Assembly: GCF_040049215.1 (NCBI RefSeq)
Contig: NZ_JBDZDN010000003.1
Coordinates: 372,001-436,000 of the forward strand
Origin: Mesorhizobium_K sp040049215
GTDB lineage: Bacteria; Pseudomonadota; Alphaproteobacteria; Rhizobiales; Rhizobiaceae
Direction of reading: 5' to 3'
Length of the DNA stretch: 64,000 nucleotides
The translations under genes and the position numbers were made by a program. Of this stretch, positions 1 through 8,502 are shown one piece after another. Under the pieces are notes generated by a model. It saw only the letters and a program-made list of their open reading frames with translations, ran no database searches and was not told the origin of the DNA. The first letter of the stretch is position 1; each line of letters starts with the position of its first letter.

Positions 1-529
1 CCAGCACTTGCAGACCCTCGTCTCCCGGGCCGACGATCACGGCCTCGCCCTCGCGAGCCGCCTGGCCGGTGAGCGCCTCGATGGTCTCAAGATGGGTGAC
101 GAGGACGAGATTGCCGGAGCCGGAATAGTCCCGGACTTCCTTGAGGATCGCCTCGATCTGTTCCTTGCGGGCTGGCTCTTCCGCGGCAGGCGGGTCGAGC
201 GGCGGGAAATCCTCGGCGTCGCCGAAGGCCAGCCGGGCGGTGTCCTTCGTCCGGCAGTAGCCGCTGGTCAGCACGCGCTCGGTCGGCGCGGCGCGGGCTG
301 CGAACAGCGCGCCGATCTTGCGCGCCTGTTGTTTTCCTCGGTCCGAGAGGTTGCGCTGCGTAGAGCATTTCTCGATGTCGAAACTCGCGGGATCGGCGGC
401 TCCGGGCGCCATCGCGTGGCGCAAGAGGACGACATGCTCGCCCTCGCGCAGCAGCGCCCAGCCAGCCTCCGTCGCCATTGCCTGAGCGGCACAGGCAAGC
501 ATCAGCGCGGCGACGACCAAACGCAGCAT
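1..529 (-). CDS. Histidine phosphatase family protein, exported (3' end outside window)
   Basis: The reading frame runs off the left edge, so only the first 176 codons are visible. The start ATG follows a clear GGAGGAAA ribosome-binding site. The first 20 residues (MLRLVVAALMLACAAQAMA) look like a signal peptide, so the enzyme probably acts in the periplasm. The motif VVLLRHAMAPG matches the phosphohistidine RHG/RHA motif of the histidine phosphatase (phosphoglycerate-mutase-like) superfamily, and a later VLVTHLETIEAL segment supplies the second conserved histidine. Small exported members of this kind are common in rhizobia and their substrates are mostly unknown. The gene is divergent from the AEC transporter. 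Confidence 0.85.
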   Translation of the reverse strand, partial: MLRLVVAALMLACAAQAMATEAGWALLREGEHVVLLRHAMAPGAADPASFDIEKCSTQRNLSDRGKQQARKIGALFAARAAPTERVLTSGYCRTKDTARLAFGDAEDFPPLDPPAAEEPARKEQIEAILKEVRDYSGSGNLVLVTHLETIEALTGQAAREGEAVIVGPGDEGLQVL

Positions 530-679
530 TCGGCGATTTCCTCCCATGGGCGACGACGGATATAGGGATGTGAAAGAGGGAATAAAGGCAAGCGTAGCCC
601 CGAGACCCGCTGTTAGAGGTGTGCGGCCGCCTCCACCCAGCGGTTGCGCCGGGCGGCGCAGTCGCCTATTCGGCAGGGC

Positions 680-1627
680 GTGTCGCCGGTCGTCGAAACC
701 ATCCTTTTCGTCTTCGGACTTGTCGCGCTCGGCTATCTCGCCGGGCTGACCGGCTATCTCAAGGTCGAAGTCGGGGATGCGCTCACGGAATTCGCCGTCG
801 GCGTTGCACTGCCCCTGCTTCTCTTCCGCACCATGATCGCCGCGGATTTCCAAGGCTCCGCCCCATGGTCGCTGTGGGCGGCCTATTTTTCGGCCGCTGC
901 GGTTGCCTGGACGGCGGGCCACCTAGTCACCACCCGCATCTTCGGCCGGGATTCGCAGGCCGGCGTCGTTGGCGGCGTTGCGACGGCTTTCTCCAACCTG
1001 CTCCTTCTCGGCCTGCCCTTCATGCAGGGGGTTTTCGGGCGGCAGGGCATCGAGATCCTGTCCCTGATCATCGCCGTGCACCTGCCGGTGATGATCATCG
1101 CCTCGATTATGTTGTTCGGCATTTTCGGGCGCGGCGGGGGCAGCATCGATCCGCTGCAGGTGATGCGAAGCTTCCTTCGCCGGATCGTGAAAAATCCACT
1201 GGTCGTCGGCATTCTGATCGGTCTGGCGTGGCGCATGACGGGTCTGGAACTGCCGACGCTCGCGGCTAGGCTTGTCGACGCGCTTGCCGGCATTGCCGGT
1301 TCGCTGGCGCTGTTCGCCATGGGGCTCGGCCTCAGAAAGTTCGGCATCTCCGGCAATGTCATGCCTGCGCTCGTGCTTTCGGCGCTGAAGCTTTTCCTGA
1401 TGCCTGCCGTGGCGCTCGGCGCAGCGCTTCTGCTTGGGCTGCCGCCGGTCGCCGCCAAGGTCGCTGTCGCCGCCGCGGCGCTTCCTTCCGGGGTTAACTC
1501 ATACCTCATCGCGACGCAGTTCGGCACCGGCCAGGCGCTTGCTTCCAACCAGATGACCATCACCACGGCTTTGGCCGTGGCGACCACGGCATTCTGGCTG
1601 ACGGTTGCGCAGGCCGTGTTCGGTTAG
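680..1627 (+). CDS. AEC family (auxin efflux carrier) transporter
   Basis: This is a hydrophobic protein of about 315 residues with roughly ten membrane segments in two halves, the layout of the AEC/bile-arsenite-riboflavin transporter superfamily. Members carry small organic acids such as malate or malonate across the inner membrane; the substrate here cannot be read from sequence. I chose the GTG at 680 because it gives the usual short N-terminus before the first membrane helix (VVETILFVFGLVALGYLAGL). An in-frame ATG at 644 would add 12 polar residues. Neither start has a good ribosome-binding site. The gene stands alone between the divergent phosphatase and the aldehyde dehydrogenase. Confidence 0.85.
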   Translation: MSPVVETILFVFGLVALGYLAGLTGYLKVEVGDALTEFAVGVALPLLLFRTMIAADFQGSAPWSLWAAYFSAAAVAWTAGHLVTTRIFGRDSQAGVVGGVATAFSNLLLLGLPFMQGVFGRQGIEILSLIIAVHLPVMIIASIMLFGIFGRGGGSIDPLQVMRSFLRRIVKNPLVVGILIGLAWRMTGLELPTLAARLVDALAGIAGSLALFAMGLGLRKFGISGNVMPALVLSALKLFLMPAVALGAALLLGLPPVAAKVAVAAAALPSGVNSYLIATQFGTGQALASNQMTITTALAVATTAFWLTVAQAVFG

Positions 1628-1821
1628 AGCGGCACGCTCTGGACGCAGGGCATTGCTGGACCAAGGCCCGCCAGTCGATAAGCATTGATCGCCGGACGCC
1701 GGCTGGAGTAGAGCAACTGTCGAGGCCGGAGCGGCAATCGCCGTCCCGGCAACGGCGGTCGACCCCTCGGCCTGCAACAATCTCGAAGCCGGCGCCGCGA
1801 CGCCGCAGAGGAGGCAAGACG

Positions 1822-3279
1822 ATGCTCCAGAAAACCAGCCATTTCATGCGCCAGGCGAACCTGATCGGCGGCGAATGGGTACAGGCCGACAGCGGCGCGA
1901 CGATCGACGTGACCAACCCCGCGACGGGCTTGAAGATCGGCACTGTGCCGAAGTCAGGCAAGGCCGAGACCCGCCGCGCCATCGAAGCGGCCGAAGCGGC
2001 GTTCCAGTCCTGGAAGAAGACCTCGGCGCTCGATCGCCACAAGCTTTTGCGCAAGCTGCACGACGCGATCATGGACAATCAGCAGCCGCTAGCCGAACTC
2101 CTGACCACCGAACAGGGCAAGTCGCTGTTCGAGGCCAAGGGTGAGATCGCCATCTCGGCCGCCTATGTGCTCTGGTTCGCGGAGGAGGGCCGCCGCACCT
2201 ATGGCGACGTGGTGCCGTCGCCCTGGGCCGACCGCCGCATCATCACCACCAAGCAGCCGGTTGGCGTCATCGCCGCGATCACGCCCTGGAATTTTCCGTC
2301 CTCCATGCTTGCCCGCAAGCTTGGGCCGGCGCTTGCCGCGGGCTGCACGACGGTGGTGAAGCCCGCCTCGCAGACGCCCTATTCGGCGCTCGCCTGGGGC
2401 GTGCTCGCCGAGGAGGCCGGCTTCCCGAAAGGCGTCGTCAACGTCGTCACAGGCTCGGCCGGCGAGATCGGCGACGAGATCTGCGCCAACCCGCTGGTGA
2501 GGAAGCTGACCTTCACCGGCTCGACCGGGGTCGGCAAGATCCTCATTCAGAAATGCGCCTCGACGGTCAAGAAAGTGTCGATGGAACTCGGCGGCAACGC
2601 GCCTTTCCTGGTCTTTGACGATGCCGACATCGACCGCGCGGTCGAAGGCGCGGTCGTCGCCAAGTACCGCAACTCGGGCCAGACCTGCGTGTGCACAAAC
2701 CGCTTCTTCGTGCAGGCCGGCGTCTACGAGGAATTCGTGCAGAAGCTTGCCGCCGCGAGCGCCAAGCTGAAGGTCGGCTCGGGCCTGGAGGAGGGCACGC
2801 AGCAGGGGCCGCTGATCGACGAGAAGGCGGTGGAGAAGGTCGAAGAATTCGTCAACGATGCCAGGGCCAAGGGCGCCCGTATCGTCGCCGGCGGCAAGCG
2901 CCACGCGCTCGGCGGGTCGTTCTACGAGCCGACGGTCATCGCCGACGCCAAGCCGACGATGAAATTCATGAGGGAAGAAATCTTCGGGCCGGTCGCGCCG
3001 GTGTTCAAGTTCGACACCGAGGAAGAGGCGATCAGGCTTGCCAACGACACCGAGTTCGGTCTCGCCTCCTATTTCTACACCGGCAATCTCGGCCGCGCCT
3101 TCCGTGTCATGGAAGGCTTGAAATATGGCATGGTCGGCGTAAACGAAGGGCTGATCACGACCGTCGAGGCGCCGTTTGGCGGCGTCAAGGAATCCGGGCT
3201 CGGCCGCGAGGGCGGGCACCAGGGCATCGAGGACTATCTCGATACGAAATATGTCTGCATCGGAGGGCTTGGCCTCTGA
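1822..3279 (+). CDS. gabD: NAD(P)-dependent succinate-semialdehyde dehydrogenase
   Basis: This 485-residue aldehyde dehydrogenase oxidises succinate semialdehyde to succinate, the last step of GABA breakdown. Visible family signatures are the ITPWNFP segment, the FTGSTGVGK cofactor loop, general base Glu255 in MELGGNAP and the catalytic nucleophile Cys289 in SGQTCVC. The second cysteine two residues later is typical of bacterial GabD. The length equals the family norm. GAGGAGG lies at normal spacing before the ATG. No GABA transaminase is adjacent, so the exact semialdehyde is inferred from similarity. A clear terminator follows the stop codon. Confidence 0.9.
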   Translation: MLQKTSHFMRQANLIGGEWVQADSGATIDVTNPATGLKIGTVPKSGKAETRRAIEAAEAAFQSWKKTSALDRHKLLRKLHDAIMDNQQPLAELLTTEQGKSLFEAKGEIAISAAYVLWFAEEGRRTYGDVVPSPWADRRIITTKQPVGVIAAITPWNFPSSMLARKLGPALAAGCTTVVKPASQTPYSALAWGVLAEEAGFPKGVVNVVTGSAGEIGDEICANPLVRKLTFTGSTGVGKILIQKCASTVKKVSMELGGNAPFLVFDDADIDRAVEGAVVAKYRNSGQTCVCTNRFFVQAGVYEEFVQKLAAASAKLKVGSGLEEGTQQGPLIDEKAVEKVEEFVNDARAKGARIVAGGKRHALGGSFYEPTVIADAKPTMKFMREEIFGPVAPVFKFDTEEEAIRLANDTEFGLASYFYTGNLGRAFRVMEGLKYGMVGVNEGLITTVEAPFGGVKESGLGREGGHQGIEDYLDTKYVCIGGLGL

Positions 3280-3291
3280 TTTTCCCTTGCG

Positions 3292-3316
3292 GGCCGGGTG
3301 AAAACCCGGCCTTTTT
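3292..3316 (+). terminator. Rho-independent terminator after gabD
   Basis: A perfect 8-bp stem, GGCCGGGT and ACCCGGCC, closes a GAAA tetraloop and is followed directly by CTTTTTG. It starts 12 bases after the gabD stop. This is a textbook intrinsic terminator separating gabD from the epimerase gene. Confidence 0.9.
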
Positions 3317-3347
3317 GTTTCGCAGTTTTGTTGAGGGGGGAGCCCGC

Positions 3348-4367
3348 ATGGCCGACGGCGAAATCTTCGGAAAGACCGGCGAGGGGGAGGCCGTCCACCG
3401 GTTTTCCATCACGGGCGGCGGGCTGACCGCAAACATCATGAACTGGGGCGCGGTGCTGCAGGACCTCAGGCTCGCCGGCCACGACGCGCCGCTCGTGCTC
3501 GGCTTCGATCGCTTCGAGGACTATCCTCTTCATTCGCCCTATATGGGCGCGATCGCCGGCCGCTACGCCAACCGCATCGCCGGCGGGCGTTTCACGATCG
3601 CCGGGCAGCAATTTCAGGCGGACAAGAATTTTCTCGGCAAGCACACCCTGCACGGGGGATCAAGAAGCTACGGCAAGCAGGTCTGGGAGGTGCTGCTCCA
3701 CGGCGACGATTTTGTCACCTTTGCGCTGCACGACCCGGCGGGCGCAATGGGCTTCCCGGGCGCGCTCGACGTCGTGTGCACCTACCGGATGAAGATACCC
3801 GGCACGCTGTCGGTCGAGCTTTCGGCGACCTGCGACGAGCCGACGCTCTGCAACCTCGCGCACCACTCCTATTTCAATCTGGACGATGGCGGCAGCGGGG
3901 ATATCCTGGATCATCGCCTGATGCTGCCTGCCGAGGCATATCTGCCGGTCGACGAGGAACTGATCCCCACCGGCGTCGTCCAGCCGGTCGGCGGAACCGC
4001 CTTCGATTTTCGCCGGGCGCGGACGATCCGTCTGGAGCAGGAAGGCGAGCAAGTCCTCTACGATCACAATTTCTGCCTCGCGGCCGCGCGCGGCCCGCTG
4101 AGGCAGGCGGCCTGGGCGCAGGGCGAATCTTCAGGCGTTGAGATGGAGGTCTGGTCGACGGAGCCGGGCGTCCAGTTCTACGCCGGCGCCAAGGTCGAGC
4201 GAACCGTGCCGGGCCATGGCGGGCGGATGTACAAGGCCTATGCCGGATTTGCGCTGGAGCCGCAGATCTGGCCCGATTCGCCCAACCGGCCCTATTTCCC
4301 GCAGGCCGTGCTGTGGCCGGGCGAGGTCTACCGGCAGGTCACGGAATATCGGTTCCGGATGGCGTAG
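3348..4367 (+). CDS. galM: Aldose 1-epimerase (mutarotase)
   Basis: This 339-residue protein interconverts alpha and beta anomers of aldohexoses in the cytoplasm. Family landmarks are the NRIAGGRF segment near residue 75, HTLHGG at residues 99-104, NLAHHSYFNL, and the C-terminal GFALEPQ segment that supplies the catalytic glutamate. The ATG is preceded by a strong GAGGGGGGAG site. It has its own transcription unit after the gabD terminator and converges on the sugar kinase gene. Both products handle sugars or sugar acids, so a shared role in carbohydrate catabolism is plausible but not proven. Confidence 0.9.
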   Translation: MADGEIFGKTGEGEAVHRFSITGGGLTANIMNWGAVLQDLRLAGHDAPLVLGFDRFEDYPLHSPYMGAIAGRYANRIAGGRFTIAGQQFQADKNFLGKHTLHGGSRSYGKQVWEVLLHGDDFVTFALHDPAGAMGFPGALDVVCTYRMKIPGTLSVELSATCDEPTLCNLAHHSYFNLDDGGSGDILDHRLMLPAEAYLPVDEELIPTGVVQPVGGTAFDFRRARTIRLEQEGEQVLYDHNFCLAAARGPLRQAAWAQGESSGVEMEVWSTEPGVQFYAGAKVERTVPGHGGRMYKAYAGFALEPQIWPDSPNRPYFPQAVLWPGEVYRQVTEYRFRMA

Positions 4368-4368
4368 A

Positions 4369-4412
4369 GCAATTCCAGGAAAAGTGGGAACCGGTTTTCC
4401 GTCCGGAATTGC
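4369..4412. repeat. Palindromic intergenic repeat (REP-like)
   Basis: Outer arms GCAATTCC and GGAATTGC enclose GGAAAAG...GGTTTTCC, giving an imperfect palindrome of 44 bases. It begins one base after the galM stop and lies between two convergent genes. Very similar elements occur in many copies in rhizobial genomes (recalled knowledge). In RNA either strand would fold into a hairpin, so it may also end transcription from both sides. I saw no second copy in this window. Confidence 0.7.
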
Positions 4413-4422
4413 GACAAAAAGA

Positions 4423-5364
4423 CTACCCTGCGAAAGCCGCGCGCAGCGTCTCGAACGGCGCCAGCGCGCCGCGCACCTGGACCACAGCCGCCGCGACGGC
4501 GTGCGCCCGGCGCGTTGCTTCGAGCGGCGGCAGTCCCGCCAGCCGTGCCGCAAGGTAGCTGCCGTTGAAGGAATCGCCGGCGCCCGTCGTGTCGACGGGC
4601 ACTTCGACATGCACGGCCGCCACGGTTTCGACTTTGCCTTCGCAGCAGAGGGTTGCCGGAAGCTCCCCGTTCTTGACCGCGACCTCTTTGACGCCGGCGG
4701 CAGCCAGCCGTTGCGCGGTCGCTTCCGGGGTGGCGTCGCCGTGGAGGCTCTGCTCGTCCGGAAAGGTCGGCAGCGCCATGTCCGTCAGCGACAGAGCTTC
4801 GGCGGTCGCCTCCCTGGCCTCGTCGACGGAACGCCACAGCCGCGGCCGGTAGTTGGCGTCGAAGGCGACAAGGCTGCCGGCCGTGCGGGCGGCGTCCACG
4901 GCTGCGAAGAGCACCTTGCGGGCCGCCGGCTCCAGAATTGCCAAGGTGATGCCGGAAAAATAGACGAGTGCCTGGTTTTCCAGGCTTTTCGCCAGCTTCG
5001 CGGGATCGGATGCGAGCTGCCGCGCGGCCGAATCATTGCGCCAGTAGGTGAACGACCGCTCGGCCCCGGTCAGCGTGATGGCATAAAGCCCTGGGCGCGC
5101 CCCGGGAATGACAGGGCTGTCGCCGATGCCGATGCCATTGGCTTTGAAGAAGGCGATCTGATCCCGGGAAAAAGGGTCGTCGCCGAACGCCGAAATATAG
5201 TTCGTCGTGCGCTCGGGGTCGACCAGCGCCCGCAGCGCCCAGAGCGTATTCAGCGTGTCGCCGGCAAAACCCAGACGCCAGTCCTCGCCGCCCCCGCTAT
5301 GATTTCCACGGCCGGACAGTTCCAGCATGCACTCGCCGATCGAGACGATTCCTGTTCTCGCCAT
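4423..5364 (-). CDS. kdgK: 2-dehydro-3-deoxygluconokinase (PfkB family sugar kinase)
   Basis: This 313-residue ribokinase/PfkB kinase phosphorylates 2-keto-3-deoxygluconate, which feeds the Entner-Doudoroff aldolase. The N-terminus IVSIGECMLEL and the FAGDTLN segment are typical of KdgK, and DTTGAGDSFNG at residues 258-268 carries the catalytic base Asp264 and the anion hole. The length fits the family. The start ATG follows GGAGGAAGGC. The assignment to KDG rather than another sugar acid rests on family resemblance. Confidence 0.88.
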   Translation of the reverse strand: MARTGIVSIGECMLELSGRGNHSGGGEDWRLGFAGDTLNTLWALRALVDPERTTNYISAFGDDPFSRDQIAFFKANGIGIGDSPVIPGARPGLYAITLTGAERSFTYWRNDSAARQLASDPAKLAKSLENQALVYFSGITLAILEPAARKVLFAAVDAARTAGSLVAFDANYRPRLWRSVDEAREATAEALSLTDMALPTFPDEQSLHGDATPEATAQRLAAAGVKEVAVKNGELPATLCCEGKVETVAAVHVEVPVDTTGAGDSFNGSYLAARLAGLPPLEATRRAHAVAAAVVQVRGALAPFETLRAAFAG

Positions 5365-5486
5365 GCCTTCCTCCGCGCTTCCGTGACGCTATAGCTTTTC
5401 GTATTGGGCGAGGCCATGCTTTGCACGATCTGTTCCGGGATGATCGGCTGCATCCGAAACGTTGCCGCAATGACGGAGAGAATGAA

Positions 5487-5927
5487 TTGAAATCAACCTG
5501 GCTTTACGTGCTTGCCGTCGTCGTGCTTCTGGCGGTCGTCATCGGCGCTTACCTGGCGATGCCGTCGGCCGCGCCGACGAAGTCGGAGATCGACGAATCA
5601 CGCTCCCGGACGACGGCCAACGGGCTTTATGTCGCCGCCATCGAACCGGAATCGCCGGGGATGAAGCAAGGCGAGCTGCATTCCTGGATACTCACGGTGA
5701 AGACGCCTGACGGCAAGCCGGTGGATGATGCGAAGATTACGGTCGGAGGCGGTATGCCCGACCACAACCATGGCCTGCCGACCAGCCCCGAGGTGACGCA
5801 ATATTTGGGCGAGGGCCGCTACCGTATCGACGGGGTAAAATTTTCGATGAGCGGCTGGTGGGAACTGCGCTTCGACATTTCGTCGGCTGCCGGTTCCGAC
5901 ACCGTGACGTTCAACCTGGTGATGTGA
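5487..5927 (+). CDS. FixH/YtkA-like membrane-anchored protein
   Basis: This is a 146-residue protein with one N-terminal membrane helix (LYVLAVVVLLAVVIGAYLAM) and a periplasmic beta-sandwich domain like the FixH/YtkA family. The GGGMPDHNHGLPTSP segment is the recognisable core. I chose the TTG start at 5487 because GGAGAG lies 6 bases upstream and the membrane helix then begins at once. FixH-like domains are linked to copper handling and cytochrome oxidase assembly. The next gene, six bases downstream, is a di-heme peroxidase, so a joint periplasmic redox role is likely. Confidence 0.75.
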   Translation: MKSTWLYVLAVVVLLAVVIGAYLAMPSAAPTKSEIDESRSRTTANGLYVAAIEPESPGMKQGELHSWILTVKTPDGKPVDDAKITVGGGMPDHNHGLPTSPEVTQYLGEGRYRIDGVKFSMSGWWELRFDISSAAGSDTVTFNLVM

Positions 5928-5933
5928 CGAGCC

Positions 5934-7139
5934 ATGGAGAGCCGCCGTTCAGCTTGGTTCTGCGCGGTCGCCTCGCTGCTCCTCCTCGCGTCCTGCAGCG
6001 GAGAGAGCTTCAGCGATGCGGAGAAAGCGACGATCGCTTCGATGTCGCTGGCGTCGCTGCTGCCTTTGCCTGCCGATCCAACCAACAAATATGCCGACGA
6101 TCCGGCTGCAGCTGCCCTCGGCGCAACGCTGTTCTTCGACCAGCGCATGAGCAGCGACGGCGTCGTCTCCTGCGGCACCTGCCATCTCATTGATCGGCAG
6201 TTCCAGGACGACCTGCCGCGCGGCAAAGGCGTAGGCACGACCAACCGTCGCACCATGCCGCTCGCCGGCGCGGCCTGGGGTCCTTGGTTCTTTTGGGACG
6301 GACGTCGCGACAGCCTGTGGGCGCAGGCCCTGGCGCCGCTGGAGGACCAGCGCGAGCATGCCGGGACGCGCGCTTTCTATGCGCACTTCGTGGCCGACGA
6401 GTTCAACGAGCGATACCAGCGCATCTTCGGGCCGCTGCCTGATCTATCGTCGGTGCCGAAGCAGGCCGGTCCCTTCGGCAAACCCGCCGAGCAAACGGCA
6501 TGGAACGCGATGAGTCCGGACCGGCAGGACGCGGTGAACCGCGTCTTCTCCAACCTCGGCAAGGCGATCGCAGCCTTTGAACGCTCGATCGTGCCGGAAG
6601 AGACGCGCTTCGATCGCTTCGCCAGGGCTCTGGCGGCGGGGAAACCGGCGGAGGGCGACGTGGCTTTTTCGGGCGAGGAGATCGCCGGGTTGAAGCTCTT
6701 CATCGGCAAGGCGAACTGCTCGACCTGCCACACTGGCCCGCGCCTGACCGACGATTCATTCCACAATACCGGGGTGCCGGTCGTGCCCGGCCTGCCGGAG
6801 GATCTCGGGCGCGAGACGGGCGTCAAGCAAGTCGACGCCGATCCTTTCAACTGTCTGGGAAAATTCAGCGACGCCGGACCGGAAGCCTGTGGCGAGTTGC
6901 GCTTCATGGTCAAGGAGGGCGCCGCTCTCACACGCGCCTACAAGCCGCCGTCGCTGCGGGGTGCTGCGACGCGTCCGCCCTATATGCATGCAGGGCAGTT
7001 CGCGACGCTGGAGGAGGTTGTAGACCATTACTCCCGCGCGCCCGCGGCGCCCTCAGGAGCGACGGAGCTGCATCCGCTGACCCTTTCCGAGCGCGAACGC
7101 CAGCAACTTATCGCCTTTCTGAAGACGCTGGCGGAGTGA
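5934..7139 (+). CDS. Di-heme cytochrome c peroxidase (MauG/CcpA family), lipoprotein
   Basis: This 401-residue protein has two c-type heme sites, CGTCH at 80-84 and CSTCH at 262-266, the pattern of bacterial di-heme peroxidases and MauG. A lipobox (LLASC, Cys21) predicts anchoring to a membrane on the periplasmic side. Family members reduce hydrogen peroxide or carry out oxidative protein maturation. The C-terminal KPPSLRGAATRPPYMHAG segment is the conserved region near the second heme. It starts six bases after the FixH-like gene and is surely co-transcribed with it. The physiological electron donor cannot be named. Confidence 0.88.
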   Translation: MESRRSAWFCAVASLLLLASCSGESFSDAEKATIASMSLASLLPLPADPTNKYADDPAAAALGATLFFDQRMSSDGVVSCGTCHLIDRQFQDDLPRGKGVGTTNRRTMPLAGAAWGPWFFWDGRRDSLWAQALAPLEDQREHAGTRAFYAHFVADEFNERYQRIFGPLPDLSSVPKQAGPFGKPAEQTAWNAMSPDRQDAVNRVFSNLGKAIAAFERSIVPEETRFDRFARALAAGKPAEGDVAFSGEEIAGLKLFIGKANCSTCHTGPRLTDDSFHNTGVPVVPGLPEDLGRETGVKQVDADPFNCLGKFSDAGPEACGELRFMVKEGAALTRAYKPPSLRGAATRPPYMHAGQFATLEEVVDHYSRAPAAPSGATELHPLTLSERERQQLIAFLKTLAE

Positions 7140-7141
7140 CG

Positions 7142-7819
7142 CTACGTCTCGACCACAGGCAATTCCATGGGCCGCCATGGCCGCCGATGGACACTTTCGA
7201 TGTGTTCCAGTGCCTCATAGATGAAGCTGTCCTCGAATCCCGCGTCATCTAGCGTCGCGTGAATGCCATTTCCGGCTTTGATCAACACAGCGATCTTGAA
7301 AGCCCGCGACTGCCTGTTCCTGCGGTCGACCGCAGCAAGTTTCTCCGCCAGAGCGTGTGCCGTCTCGACCGGTCCAAAAAGATGCGAAGCCAGCCGCAGC
7401 ACCGCAGCGCTCGGGCTCTTCAGAACCCAGTTGATCGCCCAGCTACGGACGTGGCAATCGGTGTCGCCGAGAGAAGTTGCCAGTGCCTCCAAGATCGCCT
7501 CATCGATCAACCGGCTGTTCATGAAAAACTCGACAGAGACTTTACGTCGCCAACCATCGGGGCTTCTGCTCAAGGCGAGTGCTGTGTCCCGCAGTTCGTG
7601 TATGCGTTCACGTACCTCCGGCTTCCGACAACTGAGTTCTTCAAGAATGTAGACACCGGCACTGCTGACGCCCGGTGTCGACGAATTGACGAGTTCAGTG
7701 ATCGACTGAAGCGGAAAGCCATTGTTGAGCGCTTCGATCAATAGCCAAATTGTGTCGGAGTCGGTGTCGCCGGAGCGGACCGTTTCGAACGCCTCTTGGG
7801 CGGTCACTTCGATTTTCAT
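7142..7819 (-). CDS. HEAT-like repeat protein of unknown function
   Basis: I do not recognise a named family. The 225-residue product is soluble, acidic and mainly helical. Segments such as LEALATSLGDTDCHVRSWA resemble HEAT/PBS-lyase-type repeats that act as protein-binding scaffolds. There is no signal peptide or membrane helix. It converges on the peroxidase gene, and the two stop codons are only a few bases apart. Base composition is slightly lower in GC than its neighbours, hinting at recent acquisition, although that is only an impression. Confidence 0.6.
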   Translation of the reverse strand: MKIEVTAQEAFETVRSGDTDSDTIWLLIEALNNGFPLQSITELVNSSTPGVSSAGVYILEELSCRKPEVRERIHELRDTALALSRSPDGWRRKVSVEFFMNSRLIDEAILEALATSLGDTDCHVRSWAINWVLKSPSAAVLRLASHLFGPVETAHALAEKLAAVDRRNRQSRAFKIAVLIKAGNGIHATLDDAGFEDSFIYEALEHIESVHRRPWRPMELPVVET

Positions 7820-7910
7820 GGGAAAAGCTGGCCAGCGGCCAGGCTAGTTGCTGCTTATTTCTATTGGATATACGTAAGCTTGCGATTTGTCGACCGACAA
7901 GAGCCTGCAG

Positions 7911-8360
7911 CTACCGATCCTTCACCGTTTCCATGGCCACGAAGGTCGATGTCTGCGCGACATGAGGCAGGGCGGAGATGCGCTCGCCGAGCACGCGCCG
8001 GTAGGAGGCGATGTCGGTGGTGCGGACCTTGAGCAGATAGTCGAAGCTCGCCGCCATCATGTGGCATTGCTCGATCTCGGCCACACCCTGGACCGAGCGG
8101 TTGAAGGCGTCGAGGGCTAGGGAGCGCGTGTCCGACAGTTTGACCTGCACGAACGCGACGTGGCCCTCTCCCATGCGCTCGCGGTCGATGACGGCAGAAT
8201 AGCCCCGAATGTAGCCGTCCTTCTCCAGCCGCCTGACCCGCGCCTGGACGGGCGTCTTGGACAGGCCGACCTTGGCGGCAAGTTCGGCCATCGAAAGCCT
8301 GCCCTGTCGCGCCAAAGCGGCAAGGATGTTTCGATCTAGGCGGTCCAATTGGTCTGTCAT
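7911..8360 (-). CDS. putR: Lrp/AsnC family regulator of proline utilisation
   Basis: This 149-residue Lrp/AsnC regulator has an N-terminal winged helix-turn-helix (LDRNILAALARQGRLSMAEL, then VGLSKTPVQARVRRLE) and a C-terminal RAM ligand-binding domain. It is divergent from putA. In alphaproteobacteria such as Agrobacterium and Rhodobacter, a divergently encoded Lrp-type PutR activates putA in response to proline, and the missing DNA-binding domain of the PutA here fits that arrangement. The intergenic region is AT-rich and carries an inverted repeat that may be its site. Confidence 0.9.
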   Translation of the reverse strand: MTDQLDRLDRNILAALARQGRLSMAELAAKVGLSKTPVQARVRRLEKDGYIRGYSAVIDRERMGEGHVAFVQVKLSDTRSLALDAFNRSVQGVAEIEQCHMMAASFDYLLKVRTTDIASYRRVLGERISALPHVAQTSTFVAMETVKDR

Positions 8361-8386
8361 TGGTTATATCACTAGGCAAAATGATT

Positions 8387-8410
8387 GATCTATGAGCATC
8401 TATTTAGATC
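8387..8410. promoter_or_regulatory. Inverted repeat between putR and putA, candidate PutR operator
   Basis: The arms GATCTA and TAGATC are separated by 12 AT-rich bases, 26 bases upstream of the putR start codon and about 93 bases before putA. Lrp-family dimers bind AT-rich dyads of this kind. The symmetry is seen directly; the role is inferred from position. Confidence 0.45.
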
Positions 8411-8502
8411 GATAGGGTAGTTTTGTCGACATCTTCGGACCGCGCGAAAATCGGGGTCCGTGCTAGATTCCGCGCGAACCACAACCCGATCCGGATCGCT
8501 TC

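Noticed and set aside
1626..1640. Small hairpin AGAGCG/CGCTCT at the end of the AEC gene
   Set aside because: The loop is only three bases and no T-run follows, so it is not a credible intrinsic terminator.
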